The notes under the pieces: generated by a model
What the model saw: only the letters and a program-made list of their open reading frames with translations
What the model was told of the DNA's origin: nothing
The model's database searches: none
NCBI GenBank assembly: GCA_013368325.1
Contig: JAACJK010000223.1
Coordinates: forward strand, 434,001 to 498,000
From: Ephemerocybe angulata
Taxonomy: Eukaryota; Basidiomycota; Agaricomycetes; Agaricales; Psathyrellaceae
Reading direction: 5' to 3'
DNA: 64,000 nucleotides
Shown: one piece after another, positions 21,960 to 34,090 of the stretch
How positions within the stretch are numbered: the stretch's first letter is position 1
How the letters are laid out: each line of letters starts with the position of its first letter
Program-made: the position numbers and the translations under genes

Positions 21960-22850
21960 CTTATTCGCCCTGTTTTACAGGGCGTTTTACCGGCAGCGGG
22001 ATGGGCATCAATTTGGGAACGATGGCCGAACATGTTCCCGAGCCCTGGGAGGGATGGGCTCTCTGGGAGCACAACCGGCAACTTGGCGGGCCCAATCGCT
22101 GCTCAGCTAAGTTTTTTCTACCATTCAAATCACGGGCATGTGTAGACAATGTGTAGAAGCATGTATAGAATACAATGGTGTAGTGCGTAGTAGTACTAGT
22201 ATGTATACATATAGTCTTTGTGCTCATCCCTTATTCATGGATGAGCAGGAACTGCAGGCTCACCAGTGGAGAGGAAGTGTTGTATCAGGGGAGAATCTGC
22301 CGGAATATACCTTTAAGGTTCCATCCATGATCGTTATAGTAAGTGATGGGTTGGTGATGGGCGCCTGCCATCGCAACCGAGTATGCTTGTGGTTACTGGG
22401 AGTTTACCAGGTCGTCTCGTAAAACAGCCCGGTTCGGCTCGTAAAACGAGCCGTTTTACGGTAAAACGTTCTGAATAAGTTACTTATTGTACTTATTTCA
22501 CTTATTTGCTCCCCAGGAGCACCAGGGAGCGCGTGGAGAGGTCGGGCGCCTATTATTCTCCCGGGCCCCCTGTTGCACTCTCCCATATTACCCCTGTGTC
22601 TATCACTAAGTATCTGGCTGGCCACAAACAAGGCTATGAAAATGTATAAGATATATGCTAATAGGGCTCCTGTTATCCCGCCCAAATCCCGCCTACCAAG
22701 CATTGACTGAGCGCGACAGGCCTGCCAGGCGCGCGCGCCGGAAGCTTCCGGGGCACGTGGTCCCGAGGCTCCGGGTCGGCATCTCGGCAGCGTAAAACGG
22801 GATCATTGATGGCTCCCCATTGGTGGAGAGCCGTAAAACATTCAGGATAA
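21960..22850. repeat. Non-coding stretch rich in GTAAAAC/GTTTTAC motifs
   Basis: GTTTTAC or its complement recurs around 21973, 21984, 22428, 22442, 22453, 22461, 22791 and 22832. The group near 22440 includes a perfect inverted repeat (GTAAAACG-AGC-CGTTTTAC). GC-rich hairpin-like segments such as GCGCGCGCCGGAAGCTTCCGG near 22730 occur too. No ORF is convincing. It may be a non-autonomous transposon remnant or a motif-rich regulatory region; I cannot define ends. Confidence 0.4.
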
Positions 22851-23147
22851 GCTTTCATGATTGGCCTGTATATAATGTGCCCACCATGCGTCGAGAACCG
22901 TGAAGTCGGATCACTGGGCGCCTAAAGGAAATGCGATATCTGCGTCTTCCAAGGTCAATTCAAATTTTTTGGCTTCCGGAGATGCGGTCGTCCCGTCACA
23001 CTCACGCTCGACACCTGCCGCATCAATACGTAGGTCACTCTTGCCGAATACTATAGTTCCTACTATATCTAGTGAGGATAATCTCCTATCTCCCACCAAT
23101 CTACCTCACGCCGACTACTAAGTAGTACTCAAACACCTGTCGTCAGG

Positions 23148-24148
23148 ATGACCACTCTCATCACTGGGGGCGCAAGTCAGACTGGCCTTGCCCTCGCCGC
23201 ACTTCTTCAGACAGAGGGTATACCTGTTCTCTTTGGCTCGCGCTCCGGGCGCGGTGTCCCCGCCGGCATCCCCAGCGTCAAGCTCGACTTCACCGACCCG
23301 TCCACATTCGAGGCGCCCTTTTCCGTTGAAGGCCACAAGATCAACTCTGTATACCTCGTGTTTGCGGAGTTCGACCCTTTTCCCTTTGCAAAGCCGTTCA
23401 TCGACCTTGCGGTGGAGAAAGGGGTGGGGCGGTTTGTGATCCTCAGCGCTGGAGGGAGGAGGACAGAGAAGGGTCCCGATAGTATCGGGATGGGGAAGGT
23501 GCATACGTACCTTGATGAGAAGGGGCTGGATTATGTTTCTCTCCGGCCTATCTGGTTTACGGGTACGTTGCAATGTTCTTCGAGATGACACACTGGTGAA
23601 TTGACAAATAATGCTAATAGAGAATCTATCGCGAAACTATGGATATGGGATCAAACAGTATAACTCTTTCCAGAACACGATGTCTAAAGCCCGCGTCCCC
23701 CTAATCGCAGTAGAGGATATTGCTCAGGCCGCATTCTACGCCATCACAGATATCAGCAAGTTACCCAACAGAGAGCCCATCCTGGTTGGGCCCGAGCTCG
23801 TGTCGTACCCCGAGGTAGGTCCACTCGCGATCCATTTTACTGAATGCCATAGTCACTGTAATCTGATTTGTGCCATCTACTTCTGTGCATCCTCAGATCG
23901 CAGCGATCCTCACCGAGACTTTAGGGAGGCAGATCACGCACATAACCATCTCGCAAGACGAACTTGTGAAGAAGTATCAAACCTATGGAATTCCTGATGC
24001 CCTTGCTCGCTACCTGGCCGAGATTGAGGGGGAGGAGGAAGCTATGGGGGTGGGTGAAGCTTTAATGAAAGATCCGAGGACTCTCGTCGGGAAGCTCGGA
24101 GTGAGGGACTGGATCGTGAAGCACAAGGAGGAGTTTGCTCCTGCCTAG
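23148..24148 (+). CDS. NAD(P)-binding reductase, ergot-alkaloid-A/NmrA-like (copy B)
   Basis: Exons 23148-23562, 23621-23814 and 23897-24148 encode 286 residues. It starts MTTLITGGASQTGLALAALL and keeps the family landmarks (FGSRSG, LDFTDPSTFEAPF, HTYLDEKGLDYVSLRP, LPNREPILVGPE, DWIVKHKEEF). It is the most divergent of the FTDPS subgroup (A, B, D, E), with one extra residue in SGRGVP and Ile for Thr in LRPIWF. It lies in tandem with copy A, 1.4 kb apart, with the GTAAAAC-rich segment between. A short weak TATA-like ATCTAGTG region precedes it. Confidence 0.85.
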
Positions 24149-24360
24149 AATGCTGTTTTGGGATGGATGTGTGTATATCTGAGGCACATGATATATTGTC
24201 GGACTATACACGGCACTCTCCTCCTCACAGTGCTCAAGCTCGAAGGTTCAAAGTTGCCAAGCTACTGGAGGCTTAAGCTTAAAAATTGCGAACAAGTTAG
24301 GTACAACTAAAATAGATATATTAGGTAGATGATAGTACCCGGAGACACCACTATGCCTTC

Positions 24361-26073
24361 TTAGCCCTCTCGTTCGGGATCATACGACATCCAAACATCC
24401 TTCGAGGTCCTGTTATCGCCGTTCCATGCATCGACATAGGGCTCAAACACCAGGCCATGCGCATCCACAAACTCTTGGATAATCGAGAGGACATCGTTCA
24501 CGTCCCTTTGAGACCCCGCCAACAGGACGAGCTTCCGCAAACGAGCCGGATAAATATCAGTACGCCGCGTCCTATGGTCCAGCACCTTCGCGAGCTCGGA
24601 TACACTCCGAGTCCTCTCCTTGATCGAAGAGTTTATCATGCCTCTGAAATCAACGACAAGAACCTGGAGCAGCGGCAGCGGGCGGGACCCCGGAGATGCC
24701 AATCCCGACAATATGCTTCTGCATTGGAAGGCTAGTGGGATCCTCTCGCTTGGGCCAAATGTTATCGGAGCCTCATTTTTGGCCCTGACAGAGTCAACGT
24801 ATAGAACCAATGTTGTTGTTTTTGGCGCAGCCGCGAAGAGGTCGCTCAGAGCGCTGCGGCTGATACGGCACAGGTGAAGTCCCAGGACCTTCACCCCTTT
24901 CAAGTTATTCAGCATCCATTTATGGGTGCTTGGATCAAGGACGTGGATCGAATGTTCTTCGCCGTAATGCTCAAGCCAGAACGACTTCAAGTTGGGGACA
25001 TCGATGGCGAGGAAGTCGGCCCTGAACCTGAGTCGGCGCACACCTATAACGGCGGAGATGGTGGCCGTCCCCCCGACAGTGAGATTTTGGTAGCCGGAAC
25101 TGAGGAAGGTGGTTTTGACTGCCAGCGACCTGACCGCACTCAAAGTCACACGTTCGCTCTGATTCGCTGCACCTTGTTCCCTTTGAGCAGCGATTGCCAG
25201 TGCATCCCAGGTTGAAATCGGTGCCTCTAAATTTATGTCGGCTGAGCAGAGGGCTTTAAGGGAGGAGAGGTTGCGAGAGATGAGTGTCGGCAGCGTCTCA
25301 ACCACACTTGTGATCTGGGACCACGGCAGGATGGCCTGGAATGGCTCCGGAAAACTTATCCCATCGTCGCCAGACCCTCCCCACGTAACAACACGGCGAA
25401 GAGCGGCGCAGTCTCTGAACGCGACAACGGGGGTTTGCAACTCACCGAGCCGCAGCAAGCGCTCGTGGATCCATGGGCACTGCATCCATCCCAGCGTCTC
25501 AATGTCGGGGAAGAGTCCAGCAGGGACGAGAGCGATGGTGGAGGGGGGTATGTTCTGGAGGTATAGCGTCTTGATCCTTGGGTAAGTCGCTGAGCCTATG
25601 AGGCTGATCTCTCTTGCCAAAGCCTCTCCCATCTCGTGGTCGTAGTAAGTATGGTCACGGATGCCGCCGTCGAGTCTGAGGTTAATTGGAGTCGACCCCA
25701 CGCGCTCCAAGGAGCGGCGGCACATGGCATCCGACTCAGCTCTGATGTTTGGGATGAATTGTCCACCATCGACGAGGGATATGTTGATCCAGTTCCAGAG
25801 CTCGCCCTGTCCGAGCGCGATGGTGCGCCAGCGATTGCATACCTGCGTCAGCGAAGCTGGCGCCTGAGCGCAGTCCAGAACATTCAACTTAAACTCTTGG
25901 GAAGATGTGCAGAGCAAGAAGATGTTGATGAGGAGTTCGGTAGGGAGGGCATTAATCCGACCTATTATCATAAAAGCCACAGAGGAGTTAAAAGTCTGTC
26001 AAATACACATAACTTGTAAATATGACTGACCGTTGATGAGCTCTTCCACCGGAGGTGTTTGAGGAGCCTCCAT
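24361..26073 (-). CDS. F-box protein with leucine-rich C-terminal region
   Basis: Exons 26073-26031 and 25961-24361 (intron 69 bp, phase 1) encode 547 residues. A short leader (MEAPQTPPVEELING) runs directly into an F-box-like motif (INALPTELLINIFLLC ... LTQVCNRWRTIALGQGELWNWI), typical of the large Agaricomycete F-box families. The rest holds irregular Leu-rich segments (LKTLYLQNIP, RLRFRADFLAIDVPNLKSFWLEHYG, VKVLGLHLCRIS) consistent with an LRR-like substrate-binding region. It probably serves as a substrate adaptor of an SCF ubiquitin ligase. The C-terminal 60 residues recur as a decayed fragment at 26892-27107. Confidence 0.8.
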
Positions 26074-26891
26074 TGAATGTCGAAAAGACGCTTCGGTGGT
26101 ATGGGTATCGGGAGAGAGAAGAGAAGCCCGTACTGATCCCAACAGTCTTGCCCCTGCTTTTATATGCGACAAGCCCAAGAGAGTTAGTGGCGACCGGTGG
26201 AATGATGGCCCACCGGCGCTTCTTTTGTTCTCCAGCAGTGCTTAGCTATGGGTTCACAAAGCAAACAGCAGCCCGCCTCACCATCATTGTCCAACCGTTG
26301 CCGAACAAAGGAGCACTGATAGGTTAGCGGCAGTCAGTTAAGAATTCGCTTAAGGTACTAGAGCAAAGCACAGGGACGTCGTACCACTCAGGCTGCCAGT
26401 CGGCAGGCTGCCCTTCAATGCCCAAACAGAAGACAAAGCTCATGATTATATCCAGCCAGAAGGATGTACTAGAGAAAAGACCTGGATTGCACCAGTGGGC
26501 CCCGGTCTCACTCCATAGCAGTGATAGTGACGATTCACGGGCAGAACCCGCACTCCACAACTTTAAGCGCCCAAGATCAAAGCCTCTTGAACACCTTCGG
26601 AGCGACGACGCACGACCGTCGTGTACTACGTAAGATCGCAGAAGCTCATTGGAGGAACGGATGTCAGTAAGAGTAGAAAAGGGCAAGGTTCTGTTGGTCA
26701 AGTAAGTGGTAGCATCGTTGACAACGGTCGGCGTACGGGTCGATATCCCAGGCGCTGGCGCTTTTGATCAATGACCTTAATGGTAGCTACGAATCTCTAT
26801 TGCCCTCAACGCAAGCCTAGACAGGAATTAAACATCTGGCGGATTAGCTCACGACGAAAGATGAACACGACAAGTGGTGGTCGGTAGACCC
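26074..26891. other. Intergenic; no gene recognised
   Basis: A minus-strand frame at 26701-26324 is open for 125 residues but shows no domain, and its composition is unremarkable. The stretch may include the 5' part of the decayed F-box copy. Confidence 0.45.
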
Positions 26892-27107
26892 TTACTTCCC
26901 TTTCAATATGATAGCCATCCAAACCTTCTTCGCGCTTTTGTTATGAGCGCCCTCTCCGGGATGATCTACGCGGGCCTTGACGACAAGCCCACAATTTTCC
27001 ACATACTCTTGCATCACCGAAATAATATGGTCGACAATACTCTGCGTGCCCCAGCGACGCTCCCTAAGCATATCTTGCTTGAGCAAATTAAACCACACTT
27101 GGGTCAT
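26892..27107 (-). pseudogene. Decayed C-terminal fragment of an F-box/LRR paralogue
   Basis: The frame ends SIVDHIISVMQEYVENCGLVVKARVD...SAKKVWMAI, which parallels the C-terminus of the neighbouring F-box gene (DVLSIIQEFVDAHGLVFEPYVD...TSKDVWMSY). Both are on the minus strand. Only about 70 residues remain, with no F-box upstream in frame, so this is a truncated duplicate. Confidence 0.6.
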
Positions 27108-27199
27108 ACCCGCTTCGATGCCCTACCAGAATAGACAGCTCACCGCCGTATCGAGCTCGGACCCGTCACTGAGATGTCCCAAGACAACAAGTACCTGAA

Positions 27200-28655
27200 C
27201 ACAGGCAGAACCCTTACTTACCAAAACCATAAGCGCCAAACCTCCCGCCTCGCTCCGCGATCAAATGCGCCTGAACAACCCACACCTCAAAACCGAACTC
27301 GAAGAAAAGACATGTAATAAATCCACCACACAACAAAACGCACATAAAAAGATCGATCGATACGTAGTACTCAACGCCCAACATCATCCCATAGTCCATG
27401 GACGCCGGTAGCAGCCACCACAACCAAACCAAAGTCCTCCAATCCAATCCAATCCTATCATAAACTAAAAACTGACTAGGGAAGAGAAAAGATCCAAGAC
27501 AAAAGATCGAGACAAAATGAGTAGTAGTAAAATCAAGAAAAAGATGTATCGGAATGATTCAATGTAAAGAAACATTATCCACAGCAAGATCAAACAAACA
27601 AACCAAATACTCTCATATCTAAAAATGCGACAGACAGACGGACACAACGAAGAAGACGAAGAAAAGAGAGAGAAAGAGAGAGAATGATGCAAAGTTTGAA
27701 AACCAGAAATAATAATCAAACCTAAAAACCAGCAAGCGAGTAGCGACGGACGGGGTAGTAGTACGTAGGGTATGCTGAGCGTCCGAGGTATGGAATAAGA
27801 TATAGGCTAGGCAGTCACCGAGATCCGTGGGCAGTCCGTGTTCGTTCATTTAACTTGGAATTGAATGGAGTTCGAGGTCGATAGGCGAGCGGCGACGGAT
27901 GCAGAAGCAGCCTCATAACGACTACGACTTATCGCACCCCACACGATCCTACAAAAGCAAAGCAAATTATCGTTAGCCTCATCCCCAAACCCTCATCAAA
28001 GAAGGAAATGAAAAGATAGAAGGGTAAAACGTAACCCCCCCTCACAGACCCGCACGTAACAGCGGCGCCCCGATCGCCGCAAGCACATCGTGCACCGCGC
28101 GCGGCAGAGAAGTATAAAGACCACCCCCAACCCAAGCCGCGCCCGCACAGTCCACCCACACCCACACCCAACACGACCCGCCCAACGTACGCCCCCGCAA
28201 CGTCAAAGCAACCCATACCAAGCAACACAAGAAAAGAATACCAAGAACTTCAAGAAGACGAGGAAAGGTACGTAGGCATGACGCCACACCGAAGTCGAAG
28301 ATCGCCCCAAGAACCATCCAACAATGGAACGAGCGAGCGTCAAGAACACCCATCCATCGCGAAGCCACCGCACCACGATAGAGGCGCCAGAAGCCAGAAG
28401 CGCGGTAGGAAGGCTCGAACCATCGTCGCATCGCATCGCGAAGCAGAAGCGGCGGATACAGGTATATAAGAACGCAGCGACTGGGGGTGCGATTGACTGC
28501 AGACGACTGACGCAGACCCACCCCGCCAACGCTGCGTCAGGGAGAACGAACGAGGAAGGCCGAACGAACGAACGACCGCCCGAATAAACGAACGACCACC
28601 GAAAGCGGACGAACGAAATGAAACCCGAACACCAAACCAATTCCTAAACCAAAAC
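27200..28655. other. 3' flank of the membrane protein gene; no separate gene supported
   Basis: 27480-27720 is A-rich on the plus strand and 27980-28480 is A/C-rich, so the minus strand shows long T/G-rich frames that look hydrophobic (Trp- and Cys-rich). I treat them as composition artefacts or 3' UTR. A strong donor (GAG/GTGAGT, donor G at 28664) at the end of the upstream gene leaves open a further exon in this stretch. Confidence 0.4.
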
Positions 28656-31423
28656 CTAACTCACCTCCCCACACACAACCTCCAAAACACCCTGCCCCTC
28701 CTCCCACCCCTCCACACTCTCTTTCTCCCCCCAAACATCCACCATACCCCCCTTCGCCGCCACAGGAACATACGTCGGCCTACCGAACCCACTATACGCC
28801 CACGTCCGCGTCGCCGTCTTCGCCTCCGACGTCGCACTAACTCTCTCCGCCTCGCTATTCACCATCGTAGCCGTGATAGTAGCGGTGGCGGTGACAGTAG
28901 CGGTGGGCCGGACGAACCACGAAGATGGGATGGGCTGCGGCTTGGGCGAAGCGGACGCTTTCGCCGAGGCCGAGGCCGAGGAGGAAGGGGCCGAGGATAA
29001 GGAGAAAGAGGAGGAGGAGGATGAAGGAATGGCGAAACGTAGGATACGCGACGAGACGGACGGAACAGGTGCAACAGGTGTCGCAACCGCAATCCTACAA
29101 CCAAATCCAAGCATCAGCGACACATCCTTCTGAGAAGAGGAAAGAGGAAAGAGGAAAGAGGAAGAAGAAACGCACCCCCTCCGATTAAACGTAACACCCC
29201 CCGGATTCAAATCCGACACCGTCCTCGTCGTACTCGTACTCGTATCCGTCCCATCCGCCCCCGTCCCATCCCCATTACCCACCCCACCTGCTCCCCCATT
29301 CCCCCCACCCCCATTCCCAACCCCATCCCCCGCCCCAATAGCATCCCCCTCCACCGCCTGCCCCGTCGCATTAATCCTCGCATTCCCCGTAATCCTACTA
29401 TTCACCCCCTTATCCTGATTAATCATCACAACCGGATACACCATAAACAAACACAACAACGCCGCGAACATCGCCACCAGCGTCGCAATATTCACCGCGC
29501 CTCTCCAACTCCATCTCGCAGTGCCTTTCCACCCCTTCGGCACAAATGCAGGATGGGGTTGCCGCATCTTTAAGGGGGGTTTTTTCTCTCCGTAGGCGAT
29601 GGGGATGTGCGTGTGGTGGGGGTGGGGGGTGAGAGGGGTGGTGGAAGAGAGGGTTTCGGAGGCGGAGGCGCCTGTACGGTGTGTAGTGGGTGTAGCGGCG
29701 AGCTTGCCCTTCAGATCCCCCGCCGCAGTGCTCCCCGAATGTCCCCCACTACTGCTCGCACTCACACTCCCTCCTCCCCCCTTCTTCGTCCTCGGCGGCG
29801 GCGGGGGCACCACACCTCCCTTGCCCCCACCAAAGAGCCCGACTGTGGATCTAGGATACTCGACCTCCGGATCATGCAACCAATCATCCTCCTCATCCTC
29901 ACTCTCATCCTCCTCCATCGGATCATACGCATACGCCACCACCCCCCTCCCACTCGCACTCCCGCCATAATTAAGGCTGAACGCGATACTCGTCCGGTTA
30001 TCGCTGAACATGCTCCCCCGTACCGGATCGTACCCCAGCGCCGGCTGCCTCAGTCCCACGCCCGTACCCGTACTCGTTGTACTTCCCCCTCCTCCACTAC
30101 CCCCAGTGCCTTGGTACCCGACACCAGGTTGGTACCCGAGCATACCCGGGTGTCCAGGGAGAGGAGAACCGGGCGTACTCGGGCGGGGCGTCGCACTAAA
30201 AAGCGAAGGCGGATACTTCGTCTCCCCAGCGCCCATCGCAAGACTCGCGATACTGTCCCCGCTCACGCTGTACATGCTCCCCCTATTACTCCCTCCGTGA
30301 CCCCCTCCGAGCGCTGGGGGGCGCGGCAAGGTCAGCCCAGAGGTTCCGACTACTCCGAAGTAGCCTGGTTCTTCTCCAGGTGCTGCTCCTCCCAGAGCGG
30401 AAGCGGAAGGGGTGTAGGAGGAGGGGTGGGCGGCCATGCTGGCGCGCGAGCCTGAAGAGCCGAGCGCGCGCAGCTCGGCGTCCGCCATGCGGCTGAAGGT
30501 GCCACCGTTGGGCGTACTCGCCCCGCTTGCGCGCGCTTGCGGGTGCGGTTGTGGCGAGGTCGACGTCGAGTGCGGATATGCGGGGGTGTGGGAGGAGGTG
30601 TGCGTGTGGGAGTGCGAGTGGGAGGAGAGCGAGCCGGAGGGGTTCAGGGGGCTGTTTTTGTGCGAGGAGCCGAGGCGCGCTGGGGGCGGGGAGGTCGTGG
30701 TGTTTCCGGCAGCGTTGGTGCCGGCATTGTTCGCATTCGTGGCGGAGGTATGTTGTTGTTGTTGGTGTTGGGGATGGGAAGGATGGGCGGCGGTGAAGTC
30801 TTGTGAGGGAGAGAGCCGGGCGGGGTGCGAGGCGCTCGATGTGAGCGCGGCGTGCTGTTGTTGTGTCTGTAGAGAGGAGGGGGGGTCGTTAGTCTCGTGT
30901 GCGGGCGCCATCGTAGTCGTGGATATCGTAAAAGGAAAAAAGAGAAGAGAAGAGTAGGAGGAGAGAGGAAGAAGGGAGGGTCCGAGAGAAGAGGAGGATC
31001 CCGGCTCGGCTCGACCCTCGACAGTCGAGGACGAGAACGAGGAAAGGGAGGGAGGGAGGGAGGGAGGGAAGGAGGGAGGGAGGGAAGGAGGGAGGGAGGG
31101 GATGATGGGTGTGAGAGGACAAGAGCGTTCGAGAAAGACAGGGTTTGATGACAGGCAGGCAGGCGGCGGATGACAGGCACGATAAGGGAGCTCGAACAAA
31201 CAAAACACCGGGATTACGACAACCCCAATGACAACGCAACGATACAAAATAAATGGAACTCAGAATAAGTACTTGCCTGGAATGTTGGCACCGAGGACGA
31301 CGACGACGATAAAGTGGGCGTGGGCGGATGCACGGGCAGCATGCGGTCGGACTCGTGCAGGGGCTCGCTGAGCGCTACGACCTCGTATTCGGCGAGGCCC
31401 CAGGGCGACTGTTGGTGGCTCAT
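28656..31423 (-). CDS. Single-pass membrane protein resembling the N-terminal half of SKN1/KRE6
   Basis: Likely exons are 31423-31277, 30866-29176 and 29094-28656 (758 residues); the first intron would use a GC donor (CAG/GCAAGT) and is in phase. Alternatively translation starts at the ATG at 30911 (724 residues). A long Ser/Pro/Gly/Gln-rich disordered region, an acidic segment (MEEDESEDEEDDWLHDPE) and a basic stretch precede one membrane segment (AVNIATLVAMFAALLCLFMVYPVVMI), then GNARINATGQ and a Gly/Asn-rich region. This order resembles the cytoplasmic tail, anchor and linker of fungal SKN1/KRE6 beta-glucan proteins, but no GH16 domain follows. Instead there is a Ser/Ala/Thr-rich tail. A catalytic part of that family lies separately at 55.8-59.2 kb. 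The 3' end may be incomplete (donor-like GTGAGT before the stop). Confidence 0.6.
31046..31110. repeat. (GGGA)n polypurine microsatellite
   Basis: A run of GGGA/GGAA units lies on the plus strand in the presumed first intron or 5' UTR of the membrane protein gene. Runs of three Gs at this spacing can form G-quadruplexes; on the transcribed RNA it is a CCCT polypyrimidine tract. Confidence 0.85.
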
Positions 31424-31429
31424 CGGGGC

Positions 31430-34037
31430 TGATGAAAGTGCGATGCGGCGTGCGATGGGTTCCGGGGCAAGGTGCGCAACGAGGCTTCTCTCTCTCGATA
31501 TCCGAATGGGTATGTGGGCGAGGGGGATGGTGTGCGGCGGCTGGCTGGCTGTTTGGCTGGTGTATTGTTGCCTGGCTGGCGGGTGGTATTATTTATTATT
31601 GGGTCCTAGGATCGTGGTATATCGAAATGAAAAACTAGATTGAAGGATGGAATGAATGGACGGCGGGCAGCGAGGCAAGGCTGGCCCAACTAGGCAGGCA
31701 GGCAGGCAGGCAGGTGGCACGCAACGAGGGGCGAGCGGTGGTGCAATGCAGGGTCCGTCCACCGTGTGTCCAACTGTCCGTCCGGTTTGGGGTGCTCGCT
31801 GTCGGGTAGGGAATGGGACGAGGTGGTCTTGAGGGTCTTGTCCCGCACCTGCGCCCTGGTGGTGGTGGAACGAAAAGAGAGGGTTGGCGGGCGGCACGGA
31901 GGCGGCGAGCGAGCGAAAAGGAATGGAAAAGGAAGGAAGAGGCGGTGTGGAATCGCTTTGTTGGTGGGAATGATCTGCTGCGTTGATGCTGCTAGGGTCA
32001 GCCTGATGACAGGCCTTCCTCGCTGCCTGTAGCCGTGCGCTAATAAAGCGCGTTCGGGTGGACCGTCTCTGTTCGCCTCCTAGTAGGATGGATAAGTATT
32101 CGAACGAGTGTGGAGGCCGTCAGCCCAGCACGCCGAGATGCGTGCCAGTGGGCGATGGACGGATGGACGGACGGATGGCAGATGCCGTCGCGAAACAAGA
32201 GAAGCCAGCCCCCAAGACGCGCCGACGACAAGATGGATCATCGCGATCTCCGGCCGACCGGCCGCTCCAAACCCAACTCGGCTCGCCCCCCGAGTCCCGA
32301 CCATCCCGGATCCGGCACACGCAGCCGCCATGCTGTTTCGCCCCGATATAGACGGTCCTCCCTTCCGCCGGTCCTGCCTTCCTCCGACAATAACTCTTCG
32401 ATGTCTGTGTCTCTAGCAACGCACAAGGATGGCTGGCTGGCTCCCCCGAGTCGTCGTCAGGTTTAGCCTGAGAGCGTCCTAGCCCGCTCTAGCCGAACGG
32501 ATACATGTGTCAGGCTAACGTTGTCTTTTATTAATAGTCTGCCCAACATCCTTCTCCTTCTCGCGACATGTGTAGCTGAGTAAAGTTCGATTTAGCGCGC
32601 GCCAAGGCCTTCGATTCATCCATCGTGCTTGGCCAGCTCGATAACGGTTTGGAATTAGCGCCCGCCAAGACCCCGGATCGATCGATGGGGCAGCGACAAG
32701 ATGAAACGAACTTGAAAGCGTGCAAAGGGCAATGCGATGTGCAATGTGCGTTGCACCATGATATGTACGCACTGATACGCATCGGTCGCAGACACACACA
32801 ACAGTAATAGCGACATATTCCCGTCGGCCATGCCGCATGCGTCCCTCCCTCGCCCGAGCGCGCCGGCTGGACCGACCCCGGCAAGCCACTTCTCCGGAGT
32901 GCTGAATGGGCTACCTACAGCACGTATTTACCTACTGTAACCCCCCGTCGATGGCGGTTTCTGCGACCCGACTGACTGCGGCCTTAACTCCTCGGAAGGA
33001 ACGAGCTCCCCGACCCGAAGCCCTCGCACACCTGAAGTTCTCTGCCGGTGCTCTATATAAGCCAGGGAGACGAGCACAGGAGAGCGACAGCCGGTTTTCC
33101 GAGTCATTTCCTGCCTGGCCGTTCGTTGACCAGAGCCTGTTTAGCATCCACCGTCTTATACCCACCCGTCCAAGCTCCTCTCGTCGAAATTCTCTTGATG
33201 TTTTGCTGCTGCTGATACGACGACACTGACGATGACGACTGAAGGTCTACCTATCTGATCTCTTGATTCTCATCTGGCCTATCTCGAGCGTGTCGTAACC
33301 CTTGGTTCTGAATCGCTGTCGCATACCTGTCGACGATTCAGAGGAGCCTTGTGTCCGCCAGCTCATCTGTCTATTCATCCAGTTACCTCACTACCTCGTA
33401 CCGACTTATCATACTTACCTGCTTAGTATACTTACCGAACGACGAACCGACCTAACGATCTTCGTTCAAGTTCCTGGCTCGTCTAGACGGGGCAGGCAGG
33501 ATTGGATCCAACAGTCCTCACCTGCTATATACACGGGACCTCGACTCCAACCTGCCCATGCCACCCACCATCTCTGATCATCGGAATCATAGAGTCATCC
33601 TACCCCGGGCCCTCGCTATGCAACCACGCACACAGCACGCAGCACGCGATATCTATCTATCTAAGTATCTATGTACACACTCATTAGTACTCTCACATCC
33701 CCGCCTGCCTACCTAGCGAGTAAATAGCGCTGAGCAGACCGCGCGCATCTTACTACTTATGTCTTATAGGCGCCTATCATACATACTCTATCCATCCATC
33801 AACTTCTTGCTTGTAGTACGACTATGGCGGATATCGATATCGATATCCGAGCTAGGAGGGTTGCCATGTGAGAGCACAGACTGAGTTCTACAGGCCTCTG
33901 CCTATCATATGTACGTATACCTTTCTCATACCTACTTACTCACCATCCATCCATCCGTCAGTCATTCAACGAAAGTCTACTATGTACTAGCGAAATTAAT
34001 CTTGACGGGCATTATTCGCGTCGCGTGAGTTGGGAGA
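31430..34037. other. Long region without a recognised gene
   Basis: I see GGCA repeats (31697-31714), ATCT/GATA-type runs (33650-33672) and a palindromic GATATCGATATCGATATC at 33831-33848. A clean CTCTATATAAG promoter-like element at about 33050 on the plus strand is not followed by a recognisable ORF. Short frames on both strands look random. An untranslated RNA downstream of 33050 is possible but unsupported. Confidence 0.5.
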
Positions 34038-34090
34038 ACTTGAAGGCGACTGACTAGTTGCGCAATGGAGCCTCCCTCATACCCGGTGCA

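Noticed and set aside
28042..28640. Hydrophobic minus-strand frames resembling a multi-pass membrane protein
   Set aside because: Two different frames over the same bases look equally hydrophobic, and both are rich in Trp and Cys, as expected from T/G-rich antisense of an A/C-rich stretch.
29599..30957. Long plus-strand frames opposite the SKN1-like gene
   Set aside because: They are antisense shadows of a GC-rich gene with Ser/Pro/Gly codons; no start context or domain.
33831..33848. GATATC palindrome as a transposon end or origin
   Set aside because: It is a short simple-sequence palindrome with no partner copy found nearby.
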